From the NCBI GenBank assembly GCA_022559845.1, contig JAHNEJ010002393.1, positions 1-64,000 on the forward strand: a stretch of 64,000 bases of DNA. The letters run 5' to 3'. Below, piece by piece: positions 1 through 10,599 of this stretch; within the stretch, counting starts at the first letter, position 1; every line of letters starts with the position of its first letter. This stretch comes from Amorphophallus konjac. Lineage: Eukaryota; Streptophyta; Magnoliopsida; Alismatales; Araceae. A program made the translations under genes and the position numbers. The notes beneath the pieces were generated by a model. That model saw nothing but the letters and a program-made list of their open reading frames with translations. It did not search any database and was not told the DNA's origin.

Positions 1-10
1 AGAGACGACC

Positions 11-436
11 TTGCTGACCGGACTAACCCGGCAAGTTGCTGGAGTCGAAGGCCTGACACCTCCGATAGTTGTCTTTTTGACCGGGCGGACCCGGCCAGTT
101 GAAGGAGTCGAGGGCCTGACACCCCCGATAGTCGTCTTGTCGACCGGACTGACCCGGGCAGTTGCTGGAGTCGAAGGCCTGACGCCTCCGACCGTTGTCT
201 TCCTGACCGGGCGGACCCGGCCGGTTGAAGGGGCCGAGGGCCTGACACCCCCGACGGCTGGCTTGTTGACCGGACTGACCCGGCCAGTTGCTGCAGTAGA
301 GGGTCTGACACCCTCGGCGACTGTCAGTACTGCAGGAGCGGCTGAACTGACTTCAGCCACTGGCACCACGCCCAAGAAGAAGGGCGAGCCGACGACCTCT
401 AGGAAGTCGCCGAAAACAAGTGGTGTTGCCAGGTAG
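11..436 (+). CDS. C-terminal part of a retroelement reading frame with 21-residue repeats
   Basis: The frame is open from the window edge and ends in GVAR-stop at 434-436. Residues form about five repeats of a 21-aa unit (63 bp) with core VEGLTPP, alternating two versions (TGLTR..V and TGRTRPVEG), so the DNA has a 126-bp higher-order period. After the repeats come TPKKKGEP and a basic tail. The same basic tail and GVAR-stop occur at about 5650-5720 upstream of LTR copy B, so this is probably the end of an internal reading frame of the long-LTR family. The function is not recognised. Confidence 0.55.
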   Translation: MLTGLTRQVAGVEGLTPPIVVFLTGRTRPVEGVEGLTPPIVVLSTGLTRAVAGVEGLTPPTVVFLTGRTRPVEGAEGLTPPTAGLLTGLTRPVAAVEGLTPSATVSTAGAAELTSATGTTPKKKGEPTTSRKSPKTSGVAR

Positions 437-696
437 CCGATCCTGGCGTGGTTGGCAACGATCTCGGGGCCGTAGGTAACGGCAGCCATCGATGTGCTGT
501 TGTTGGTGGTGGTGGTGCGTAGCACACAAGGAGTGGCGTGCGAATGCACAAAGAACTCTCAAATGAACCGAGAGATGTGCCCTCCTCTTCCCGTCTTGTA
601 AGAGGAAGAGGGGCAATCAGAACCTTGAGGAAGGTTTAGAGACTTTCTTTGACAGAAAGAAGAAAGGCGGGAAAGGTCCCACCGGGCGTGCCAGTC
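437..696 (+). mobile_element. Internal 3' region of long-LTR retroelement copy A
   Basis: Noncoding sequence between the repeat-bearing reading frame and LTR copy A. The segment around 640-695 (ACAGAAAGA..GTCCCACCGGGCGTGCCAGTC) is similar to 6010-6057, which stands in the same place before LTR copy B. Purine-rich stretches here could serve as a polypurine tract. Confidence 0.5.
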
Positions 697-2177
697 TGTG
701 AGACACGGAAAAAATCTAGATCGACTTTTATCGTAGATAAAAGGTAGATTTTCGTTCTTTTTGAAAAGAAAACACTCCTCTGCGTAGAGAGGGTTCCGTG
801 GGTGCGCGTCGTATCAGACGATTTGGGTTCGAGTGCTGGACCTTTCCCCACTGACCGGAGTCAGTGTTGATTTACATCGGCCTAACGTCCGAACACATTT
901 GTTTGACTGTCAAAGAAGTTCCAAAGTCTTCTATAGAGGTTCTGATGTGGAGGGCAAGCTCACTCGAGAGACTCTCCATGACCACTCATTTACCACCAAC
1001 ACATTAATAGAGTTAGGGCTAAGTCTGAACAAAACCCTAAGATTTAGGAATAAAGACGCAAATATGCGGAAGCCGTAGGCGTTTTTGAAGTAGAGAGAAG
1101 TTTTCTGGACCCCGAGGGTATTTTGGTAATTTTACCACCCCAGGGGTATTTTGGTAATTTTCCCAGGCCAGGGGCATTTATGAAATTTCTGGGTTGGAAC
1201 GGAAGTAGGATCGGGTTCCTGACTCCCCAAGGCATAGAAGCCATTTCTGGAGGGTTTCAAGGGCTCTGAGGTCATTTTTAAGTCACAGGGGTATTTTGGT
1301 AATTTTACCAGACCCTAGACCTAGGTTTGAGATGATACCCGAGTGTTGGACTGAGCTGACAACACTTCCGGAGCGAAAGAATGACAAGGGACTTCATAGA
1401 AGACACACATCTGTCAATTTGGCCGAAGGAGAGGTATATGTGCAGTTTTGACAAGTCGGGGGTTTTCTTGTAATTTTCCCCAGTCAATGCATAAAGAAGA
1501 CATATGGAGTCATAGATTGCATTTATGGCCCAAATGGGTACAAGGATTGTCGGCGAGTTGTCGACTGTACAAAGATCCGCACCAACGCGGGAAGTAGGGG
1601 CGTAGCCCGAATTACAAAAAATTGCAGGGTATAACTGCAAATTATAGGACTTTGGTCTTTGACGGTCCCGGGGAGGACATTTTTGTAATTTCTCCATTAT
1701 AAAGGCAGAATTACATGACTTAGTCGTCCCGGGACGTAAAGACTTACAAACATGCCCCACTAAGAGGCGTAATTAACAACATGGCCCGCTGAGGGGCATA
1801 AACGTAAATATACCCCGTAGGGGCATAAATACAAGACCCGGGGACTTACCCCACACGGGCCGAAACAAACGAACAAAGGCTTCAAGTGTCTTCCGTAGGC
1901 AACTTGTAATAGCTTTTCTCCTTGTCTCGTTGTCTCCTCCAAAGGGTACTTAACAACCACGCCCACGTAGGGGCATAACGACAAAACCCACGTAGGGATA
2001 TAAATACAAGACCCACGTAGGGGAACAACAACAAAGCCCACGTAGGGGCATAATGACAAAGCCCGGGGTGTCACCTATCCCAAATAGGCCAAGACAACGA
2101 ACAAAAGATTTCTTCTCTTCACAAGTCGTCCTCTCTCTCCAAAAAAAAAGTCCCCCTCAAATGAGCCCCGTAGGGGG

Positions 2178-2185
2178 TATTTATA
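2178..2185 (+). promoter_or_regulatory. TATA-like box of LTR copy A
   Basis: TATTTATA follows GTAGGGGG, in the same context as in copy B (7979-7987) and copy C (47926-47934). The conservation across three copies suggests that it is the LTR promoter. Confidence 0.5.
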
Positions 2186-2199
2186 GAAGGTGAGGGACC

Positions 2200-2620
2200 G
2201 GCCCGGGGCGGGCCGAACCCGGGCGGGTCAAAGCCACCCCGGGCAGGTTCCCCCCCTCTTTTCTTTCTTTTTTTTTTATGATGGGCAGACAGAGACCCCA
2301 GGTCCCGCCTGGGGAGGAGCCACCCCGGGCGGGTCTGCCCGGGGCCAGCCGACCCCGGGCGGGTCTGCCCGGGGTGGGCCAACCCCGGGCGGGCCTGCCC
2401 GGGGCCAGCCGACCCCGGGCGGGTTCCTCCCGCCCTTGCAGCCGCGGGGGGACCTGCCCGGGGGTGGCTGGCCCCGGGCGGGTCCCTGCTGTCCACCCCG
2501 GGGGGGTCTTGGCCACCCCGGGCAGGTTTGTTGCTGTACGCCCCGGGCGGGTCTATTGACGTCCACCCCGGGCGGGTCTTGGCCACCCCGGGCAGGTCTA
2601 ATGTTGCTGCAGTCCACCTC
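2200..2620. repeat. GC-rich hairpin minisatellite of LTR copy A
   Basis: About a dozen copies of a CCCCGGGCGGGTCTGCCCGG-type unit (roughly 30 bp, partly in 60-bp pairs). Each unit contains inverted CCCGGGC/GCCCGGG, so single strands can fold. It lies immediately downstream of the TATA-like motif. Confidence 0.8.
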
Positions 2621-2649
2621 AGGGAGTTCTAGTCACCCCTTTCTACAGT

Positions 2650-3240
2650 GGTGAGCTTAAATAGTAGTTCACCTCGTATGTAGTGGGCAAAAAATGTTGC
2701 CAACAGAGCTACAGTGGCCTACCCTCCTACCAGTCACGAGGTTTGACAGCAATATCCCGATCATGGGGAACTATGGTCTCCCTCTCGGCCGGATGCTCTC
2801 CAAGAGGCAACTGTTGGGTGACCAAATGAGGCCGGATTGAAAGACTCCCCGTTCAACGACTTCCATCCAGAAGCTATGGAGGGCTATGTAGTCAAAGGCG
2901 TGAGGCGATCAAGGCGACCAAGGGTTTGGTCGCCTCACGTCTCAAACGCCTAGGTGATGGTTGAGACATTTGAGATGAGATTTTATGAAATAAATAAATA
3001 TATATATATATATTTCAGAAATTAAATTTTATGTCTAAATATCACAAAATTATATTTTTTTTAAAAAAATAAATATCAAAAAATTACATATATAAAGTCA
3101 ATAAATTTCCTAAATTCATTCATTCCTAAACAAGTAACACTCATATTGTCGTACATGCAAATACACTAAACAAGAATAGCAAGTGCAATATTATATCAAA
3201 ACAAAAACAAGTAAACAACCCCCCCCCCTCTCTCTCTCTT
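2650..3240. other. No gene; inverted repeat and AT-rich stretch
   Basis: No coding region was recognised. Positions 2899-2941 hold an inverted repeat built on GTGAGGCGA..GGTCGCCTCAC. Positions 2980-3230 are AT-rich with a short TA run and end in a poly-C/CT tract. Confidence 0.5.
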
Positions 3241-3550
3241 TTCTATGTTGTTGCTGTAGTTGATTGTTGATCTCGCTGTCGCTGCTTGCTGCCCATTGCT
3301 TACTGCTACTGGTGAGTGTTGTTTTAGTGGTTGCTTGCAGCCGACGTCTTAATGCCCGTTGTTGTAGTTGCTTGCTGCAGACAACTTGTTGCCTGGTGTG
3401 GTTTGCGGCTGATTGTTGCTTGTTGCTACAGTCATTGTCGCTTGTTGCTGGTTGCTGCTAATTGTTGCTTGTCGCTGCTTGTTGATGCTGTAGTTGCTTG
3501 CTGCTTGTTGTCATAGCTACTTGTCGCTGCTGTTGCCACTGCCAACAAGA
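3240..3550. repeat. Degenerate TTGCTG-rich low-complexity array
   Basis: Irregular repetition of TTGTTGCTG/CTGCTTGTTGCTG-like words. The open frames here are leucine/cysteine-rich artefacts. Confidence 0.75.
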
Positions 3551-3579
3551 CTGAGTGTTTGGATTTTTCTAGTTTGAAA

Positions 3580-4100
3580 AGAGCTCGAAGATGAGGTTTG
3601 GTTTTGAAATGGTTACCGACCCAAATGGAGTTCAAAACCATGAGTTTGTTTTGGTGTTTTTTCTTTGTGATCCAAGAACAGTTTGGGCACTCCCAGAGGG
3701 TTTGTTTTGGTGGTTGCTGACCCGAAGGGGGTTTTTGAACCAAGAATTTGGGTTTTGTTTCAGTGGTTGCTAACCGGAAAGGGGTTGGACAACTAGGATT
3801 TAGGTTTTGGTTTGGGTTGCTGACCCAACAGGGATTTGGGCAACAAGGAGTTGGATTTTGATTTAGGGTTGCTAACACGAAAGGGGTTTGGGCAACAAAG
3901 ATTTGGATTTTGGTTTGGGGTTGCTGACCCGAAAGGGGTTTGGGAAACAAGAGTTTGATTGGGTTTCAAGGTTGGATTTTTTTTTCTTTGCAATTTTTGA
4001 GAGGCTTGAACCAAAATTGACCTTTGTGGTTACCGATCCGGAAGAGACTTGGAACCCAAAATCTGGTTGGTTTTCTTCCTCTTCTTCCTTTTTGAGCAAG
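3580..4100. repeat. Tandem repeats of about 50-60 bp
   Basis: Repeated motif GGTTGCTGACCCGAAAGGGG.. followed by TTTGGGCAACAAG and GATTTGG, at least seven diverged copies. A related array (GGTTGCTAACCCGGAAGGGA.. TTTGGAACC) continues at 4570-4800. Frames on both strands are repeat-derived and not considered genes. Confidence 0.7.
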
Positions 4101-4199
4101 TAACCACTTCCCCCTTTTGAGCCACGATGAGACGGGATTTTTGAGTGGAGGATGACCATAATACTTGTTGATGACACACAATTTTTCTCTTTTTTTTCA

Positions 4200-5300
4200 C
4201 ATTACTAACCATAGTGCCCTTTCGGGTTTTCACCGAAACTAGTCTCCTTTTGCTCTTTCCAATGTGCCCTTGCGGATTTTCACACTGAGGAGTTACTCAT
4301 TTTTGCCTAGGACGTCCTTTCGGGTTTTCATCTTAGTCAGATTTTTAGGCCTTTTTACCCTTAGACATCCATGATGGTAATGGTCAAATCCGCCGGGACA
4401 CCTCTATTTTAATTCCTGTTTTTTCTTTTTTTTTGAAGACAAGCAGACTCCGATGATGATGAGCTTGCCGAAACGAATTGTATATAACAACCTGAGTTGT
4501 TGTTGTCCAGCCACGGATCATGGCATGGCATTGTATATGCATGGGGGTTGAAAGCCACGGAATCAAAGAATTGAATTTTTCGTGGTTACCAACCCGGAAG
4601 GGATTTGGAACCAGAGATTGGTCCTTTTCATGTGTGTGTCCGCTAACCACCAAGGCTTCAATTTTTTGATGGTTGCGAGTCTTGGAGGGCATGGAACCAA
4701 AAGATTAAATCTTTTGTGGTTGCTAACTCGGAAGGAATTTGGAACCGGAGTTTGAAATTTTATGGGGTTGCAAGCCTTGGAGGGCATGGGACCAATGGTG
4801 TAGGTATAGGTGGTTTCTTTTGCGGGTAGACTTGGTGCCTTTTTGGCCATAGAGGATATTGAGGCGAAGGTTATGGATTGGGGTAGGTATCGACCGTGAA
4901 AGGTATGTAGCTAGTAGAGGTGTGGGTTTCTTAGGTATGGATGTGAAAAGAAGTAGCTTTTGGTGAGTTTTTGGATACCTGAGAAGACATGGGGCCAGGG
5001 AACCGGCGGTCATTTCTCTCTCTCTTTTTCTCTTCTTCCTAATTTTCTCTCTTTTTTTTCACATTACCAACTTCACTGTCCTTTCAGATTTTCGCCAAAG
5101 CTGGCCCCCTTTAATTTTTTTCGGTGTGCCCTTGCGAGTTTTCACATTAAGGGGTAACCCATTTTTGCCTGAGGAGCCATTTTGGATTTTCACCTTAGTC
5201 AAGTTCAATGCATTTTTACCCTTACACATCCCCCTAATGGGAATGGCTAAATCCGCTAGGGCACCTCTACTTTAAGCCCCATTTCTTTTTCTTCCTTTTT
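4200..5300 (-). mobile_element. Reverse-oriented noncoding segment of a Tat-like retroelement
   Basis: Two blocks (about 4210-4420 and 5080-5310) read on the minus strand as A-rich tract, AAAATAGAGGTGCCC, GGATTTAG, GTGAAAATCC, AAACCCGCAAGGGC. They match in content and order the two plus-strand blocks at 60812-61080 and 61690-61930. Both loci have two blocks separated by tandem repeats, so they appear to be the same part of one retroelement family. Confidence 0.55.
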
Positions 5301-5319
5301 TTTTTGGAGAAAGATCCAT

Positions 5320-6057
5320 CTTGCCGGACTTGGATATGGCTGCAACATGTTCTCCACCTTCGCGATGACATTGGCCCCGGTTAGCTGAAACAACACATGA
5401 TGATGTTGACACTCACACTTCAAGAAAGAGCCTTCACGTTGATGCCCCTAGCAGCAGGCTAGGCTGGGGTAGCTTTACAAGTCATGGCCGTAGCAAGTTT
5501 GTTACCATGGTCAGAATGGCTTTTGCCCCCTCTTTCAACAGGAGCTACTTTGGACATGTCTCATTTTTGCATTTAGGCTTCGGAGGGAAGCCTTCACTTT
5601 GATGCCCCCGGTGGCAGTAGGAACAGTCGGGGCAGTTTTAACAGCAAGGTCCACCCCAAAAAGAAGGGTAATCCGGTGACTGCAAGTAATCTAGCGAACA
5701 CGCTCGGCGTAGCCAGGTAGCGCCCACCTGGCATGATTTGCGATGACGAGAAGCCCATAGATAGTAGCAGCCATGGTCATCACAGTCGGGGCAGTTTTAA
5801 CAGCAAGGTCCACCCCAAAAAGAAGGGTAATCCGGTGACTGCAAGTAATCTAGCGAACACGCTCGGCGTAGCCAGGTAGCGCCCACCTGGCATGATTTGC
5901 GATGACGAGAAGCCCATAGATAGTAGCAGCCATGGTCATCAGAATCTTTGAATTTACTTGCAAGAGCACGAAGGAGATATCACAACCTTCATAGAGGAAA
6001 GGGTACTCTTTGACAGAAAGATGAAAGATAAGAAATGTCCCACCGAATATGCCAATC
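5320..6057 (+). mobile_element. Internal 3' region of long-LTR retroelement copy B
   Basis: It contains a decayed end of the same reading frame as at 11-436: HPKKKGNP, a basic stretch and GVAR-stop near 5700. It is followed by sequence similar to 437-696. A 159-bp stretch is perfectly duplicated in tandem, so the reading-frame end occurs twice. No intact gene remains. Confidence 0.5.
5624..5941. repeat. Perfect 159-bp tandem duplication
   Basis: Positions 5624-5782 and 5783-5941 look identical base for base (both start CAGTCGGGGCAG and end GGTCATCA), in a region otherwise heavily diverged. Confidence 0.9.
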
Positions 6058-7978
6058 TATTTCCCCACAGAAGAATTCATCTTTTGTATCCATTTGTTGG
6101 ATAAATATGCACATATTTTAGCATGCATATGATTGATTCCGTGAGTTTAGGTTTATCAGACGATTTAGGGTTCAAGTACTAGATATTTCCCCACCAACCG
6201 TAGTCGGTGTTTATTTACATCGGCATAAAGTTCGAATACCCTTGATTAACTGTCAAGATACCCTTTCAACCTCTACAATATCCATTGTGATATTGCGGGT
6301 TTTCTCTAATGGACATGACCTTGACAATCATTCATTAGAGGCATACTCTTGTAAGAAAATTTGAAGATTTCCATTCCTTGAACAAATGGAATTCAAATTA
6401 TAATCGGTCTCTTGAGACCTTTACATCTGGCCCCGATTGTGTAATCAAGTCTTCGAGTTTACATCCGGTCGTAGCCCAACCGTTGGATTTGCTTCTACTT
6501 GCGATTGAACTTTGAGATTGCTTCCATTGGTGATCAGACCACCAATGCTACTTTTGGTCATGACCAAACGACTGAGTTTGCTCTTGCCCACAATCGAATG
6601 GTTGGATTTACTCCCAGCCATGATCGGACCGTTGAAGTTACTTTTGGTCAATAGATGACCGTTGGATTTGAATTTCATCGAGATCAGAACCTTTCTTAGT
6701 ATTTCAACAATTTCTAACCCATCATGGATATTTTTGTAATTTGGACCATGTCTGGATATTTCTACAGTTTCTAACCCTTCCTGGACTTCTCTATCATTTC
6801 TTGACTTTCCTGAATGCTCCGGTCATTTGTTAACTTCTCAGGACATTTCTGTCATTTCTTGACAATTTCAAGATTTATTGATAATTTCTGAATTTTCTTA
6901 AATTTATCTACCATTTCTTGACCTTCCCGAGTTTATCAATAATTTCCTGATTTTCCGAGACTTATATGCTATTTCTTGACTTTCCAAGGTATGTTTGCAA
7001 TTTCCTGGTTTTACCGGACTTCTCTATCATTTCTTGATTGTCTTGGGTGCTTCTGTCATCTCCTGACATTTCAGGGTGTAGCTGTAATTTCTTGACTTTC
7101 CTGGACTTCTCTATCATTTATTGACTTTCTGGGATGCTTCTGCAACGTCTCGACTCTCCTGAACTTATCTATCATTTCTTGACTTTCTGGAATATATTTA
7201 TAATTTTTTAGATTTTCCTAGACTCATCTACAATTTCTTGACTTGTCATGGTTTATCTATAATTTCACCCATTTTCTGGGTATATTTGAAATTTCACCCC
7301 TTTCTAGATTTTTCGAGTATGATAATTCTTGGCCATGGGAAGGTACATGGATTTGGATGGCCAACCTTAAGTCGAACTCAGGAGAGCGCACGTCGCTTCA
7401 AGGAGGTGGCATGAATCGAAACAAGAGTATTTTGATAATTTTGAGACGGGCCAGTAGCTTTGTGCAATTTCTGCACTGGGCAGGGACTTCTATGCAATTT
7501 CTGAACCATAGAAGCTTTTTGCTACTTATTGAAAAGTTCAAGGATAGTTTGGTAATTTCTAAACTCTGGGCATTTTGGTAATATCTAGAAAGTTCAGAGG
7601 TAGTTTAATAATTTCTGAACTCCAGAGACATTTTGGTTATTTCCAAAAAGTTCAGCGGGTAATTTGGAAATTGGTGAACTCGAGGGATATTTTCGTAATA
7701 TCTGGACTGAACAAAAATTGTGTACTTTCTGATTATTTCAAAAAATTACAATAATATCCCCCCTGTCAAGTCACAGGGACATAGCCACGAGAGCATATAA
7801 GTAAACCGACGGGCATATGTGCAATACACCATTTTTTGGGCATCAAAAATAACACAAGACACAAGGCCCAAATCTCCCCTTGGTGGAGGCACAAAAAACA
7901 CCTGGGAGATTGGCTCCCATGGCTTCCATTGACTTCAATCCTTCTATCCTCTCTACACTTTGGGACCCTTGGGAGGGG

Positions 7979-7987
7979 CATTTATAG
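7979..7987 (+). promoter_or_regulatory. TATA-like box of LTR copy B
   Basis: CATTTATAG after GGGAGGGG, at the same place relative to the minisatellite as in copies A and C. Confidence 0.45.
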
Positions 7988-8009
7988 GGCTAACAAAGAA
8001 GGGGGGTCT

Positions 8010-8720
8010 ACCCGGTCTAGGTAGATCTCCCCCACCTATTTCCTCCTTTTTTTTGTTTTTACATTAGAGAGAGGGAAGGAGGCAAGGTGGATCGGGTAGA
8101 CCCCATGGCGGCTCTACCCAGTCCAGGTAGACCTCCACTTTTTTCCTTTTAAATAAAGAGAGAGAGAGAGGGAGGAGGGTGGACTGGGTAGACCCCTTGG
8201 GGGCCCTACTTGGTCCGAGTAGACCTCCCCCTTTTTTTCTTTTAAACAAAGAGAAGGAGAGGAGAGAGCAGGGTGGACCGGGTAGAGTGGGTAGACCCCT
8301 TGAGGGCTCTACCCGATTTGGATAGACCTCCTCCACCATTTTTTTCTTTTAAATAAAGAGAGGAAAGAGAGAGGAGGGTGGACCGGGTAGACCTCTTGGG
8401 GGCCCTACCCGGTTCAGGTAGAACTCCTTTTTTCTTTCTTTTAAATAAAGAGAAAAAGAAGAGAGAAAGAGGAGGGTGGACTGGGTAGACCCCTTGGGGG
8501 CTCTACCGGTCCGACTAGGCCTCCTCAACCCTTCTTTTTTTTTCTTTTAAATAAGGAGAGGAGGGTGGACCAGGTAGACCCCTTGGGGGCTCGACCCGGT
8601 CCGGGTAGCCCACCTCCACCTTGTTTTTTTTTTGTTTTAATAGGGGGAGGGAGAGAGAGGGGAGGGTGGTCCGGGTAGACCACCTTGGGGGATCTAACTG
8701 GACCGGGTAACCCTCCTCCC
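8010..8720. repeat. Hairpin minisatellite of LTR copy B (about 90-105 bp unit)
   Basis: Seven units begin near 8086, 8177, 8271, 8377, 8474, 8562 and 8665. Each has GGTGGACCGGGTAGACCCC, a short loop, then the inverted arm CTACCCGGTCC, followed by a T-rich run and TTTTAAATAAAGAGAGAG. A partial unit lies at 8010. Confidence 0.85.
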
Positions 8721-8772
8721 TCTGTTTTTTATTTTTTTTTATTTTCAGGGTACAACAATCACTAAAGCAGCA

Positions 8773-8791
8773 TTGATTGGCGTCCACTGTC
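8773..8791 (+). other. Putative primer-binding site region of LTR copy B
   Basis: TTGATTGGCGTCCACTGTC follows the LTR end CA. It resembles the TTGGCGCC-type sites of Ty3/gypsy elements but has a mismatch in the GCGCC core. Confidence 0.4.
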
Positions 8792-9308
8792 AATACCCAC
8801 TTCACCTAGTCTAGTATGAGAGTGAAGCCCTCTCACTCTAGGCTGGACAGATTCCTCGTTTCTGTTGATTGAGAAGACCAGTTCACATGCAGGCATTTAG
8901 CTTGGCCAAACCTACTTCATACCATAAGCCCATTTTGCTCAGGACCACTAGCAACCAAAAGAGGAGACTGTAGTTCAAACTAGAAATATATTGGCTTAAA
9001 TAGGAAGACTTCATAGACATTATTAGCAAAGTTTGCGATGCCCAAAGACAGGAGGAGACCGTGATGGCCACACTGGTGAGCAAATTGAAGACCCTAGCTA
9101 AAGCGCTATTTTTGTGGGAGGCCAACAAAACCCTTCCCGAAGAGGTAGCAAAGGACATGATACTAGAGCAGATTCAGAGACTGGAAGCAAGAAAGGAAGC
9201 AAGCATGTCGGACAAGTTGGAAGAAATTCTAAGGGACAATCTCAAAGCGGACTTCAAAGATATCCTTATAAAAGAGGAAAGTTATTAGAAGCAGAAATCT
9301 AGGGAAAG

Positions 9309-9629
9309 GTGGTTAAAGAGGGTGATAAGAACACTGCTTATTTTCATAGGGTGGCATCAAAGAGGAGGCTTAACTGTATCAGAAGCATCAGGGACGAGAA
9401 CCATCTCATTGTTAACCCAAGCAGCTTGGAAAGAGATGTTACTCAATTATATTCCAGGCTGTCACTAAGAACCAAGCAGACCATTGTTGATGATCTCCTA
9501 CACTGCCTCACAGTCGAAGACAATAGGGCACTCCTTCATCCCTTTCAAGAAGACGTTAAGAGGGTAGTCTTCTCCCTTGCCAGAGATAAGGCCCCTGGAC
9601 CGAACGGCTTTCCACTCGTCTTATATTAG
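9309..9629 (+). pseudogene. L1 reverse transcriptase, N-terminal fragment
   Basis: The open stretch VKEGDKNTAYFHRVASKRR to DKAPGPNGFP corresponds to the conserved region before the L1 RT palm. It then hits stops and is cut at 9764 by the insertion. The match to the downstream half at 25375 shows that they were one frame. Confidence 0.85.
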
Positions 9630-10039
9630 CATTGTTGGGAAATCATCAAGGGTGATGTTCTCCGAGCAATATAGGAATTCTAGGAAGGTAAAACGCACTT
9701 GAGAGGCATCAACAAGACTTGGCTTGTCCTCATTCCTAAGAAGAAAAGGCTGAGAACCTGAGGGACGTTTGGTTGGGGGATAGGCGGAGGATATCCCCGG
9801 TGTGACCCCATTTGTCGTTTGGTTCGCCTTTTTGCGAGGGACTAAAGAGGTTAGCGAGAATGGGGTTACGGGAGATATCGGGGTTACTGGTGGGGTTAAA
9901 CCATTCCACCGAAACAGTGGAATGACATAACCCCGCTCCCGTAACCCCGTTTGCACCTCGTTCGACCGCTCCTGCCCTCTTGCTCCGCCGATCGCACCGA
10001 TCGTTTCCGACTCCTGCCCTCCTGGCCCCTCCCCGATCG

Positions 10040-10390
10040 CTCCTCCCGATCGCCTCCAATGGTCCTCTGCAGCAATGACGTCTTGCATCTTTCTCCTTCC
10101 CCAACCAAACGCCCCTTTCCCTCGCGATCGTCTCCGGTGGTACTCTGCAGCAACGACGCCTTGCGTCTTTCTCCTTCCCCATCTGTTGCCCCTTTCCCTC
10201 GCGATAGTTTCCGGTGATACTCTACGTGTCTCCGATGGTACTCTGCGGCAACAACGCCTTACGTCTTTCTCCTTCCTCATATGTTGCCCCTTTCCCTCGC
10301 GATCGTCTCCGACAGTACTCTGCAGCAACGGCCCCTTGCGTCTTTCTCCTTTCTCATCTGTTGCCCCTTTCTCTCCTCTGAGGGCTGACT
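10040..10390. repeat. Tandem repeat of about 79 bp, four copies
   Basis: Copies contain CTCTGCAGCAACGACGCCTT and TCTTTCTCCTTCCCC and start near 10064, 10143, 10241 and 10318. They lie close to the left end of the composite element. The long minus-strand frame across them (9621-10487) is arginine-rich repeat readthrough and is not accepted as a gene. Confidence 0.75.
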
Positions 10391-10599
10391 GTGTGATCCT
10401 CATCTGACGACGCCTTGTCGGAGCTGGGTACCCACCGTCTCCGGCCATCATTTGTTGTGCCCTTGAGAGTTCGTCTTCTCTGGCCACGGGGTCTTCATCT
10501 ACGCTTGTCTGGCGGCAACATCTTCTGCAAACATCCTTCCTTCCCTGCTGCTATGAGAGGTGATGTCATGTGTTATGATGGAATCCTTCCCTTTACTTG

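Larger units (their letters stand above)
697..2690 (+). mobile_element. Long LTR, copy A (Ty3/gypsy-like, degenerate)
   Basis: This starts TGTGAGACACGG directly after GCCAGTC. It shares with copies B and C the blocks ATCAGACGATTT, CCCCACTGACCGGAGTCAGTG and TTTACATCGGC, then a set of GGTATTTTGGTAATTTT motifs, repeated CCACGTAGGGGCATAA motifs, a TATA-like TATTTATA at 2178-2185 and a GC-rich hairpin minisatellite. The right boundary is uncertain because no matching CA end plus primer site was found. It has no coding capacity; the open frames in the GC-rich part are low-complexity shadows. Confidence 0.6.
6058..8772 (+). mobile_element. Long LTR, copy B (2.7 kb)
   Basis: The left border follows GCCAATC, as in copy A (GCCAGTC). 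The right border is CA at 8771-8772, followed by TTGATTGGCGTCCACTGTC, which resembles the primer-binding region after Ty3/gypsy LTRs (TGGCGCC-type). Inside, in order: the ATCAGACGATTT block, an array of TTTCTGTCATTTCTTGAC-like words (6690-7300), GGTATTTTGGTAATTT words (7420-7720), a TATA-like box and a hairpin minisatellite (8010-8720). No coding capacity. Confidence 0.65.

Noticed and set aside
2119..2654. Several long Pro/Gly/Arg-rich frames on both strands
   Set aside because: They are readthrough of the GC-rich hairpin minisatellite in an LTR; six overlapping frames with the same composition indicate repeat artefact.
3264..3516. Cysteine/leucine-rich small frames
   Set aside because: Low-complexity TTGCTG repeats.
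8010..8720. CRISPR-like array of regularly spaced repeats
   Set aside because: The spacers are themselves repeats and the context is a plant LTR; this is a minisatellite.
9621..10487. 288-codon minus-strand frame, Arg/Glu-rich
   Set aside because: It follows a 79-bp tandem repeat and spans the junction of the L1 and the composite insertion.
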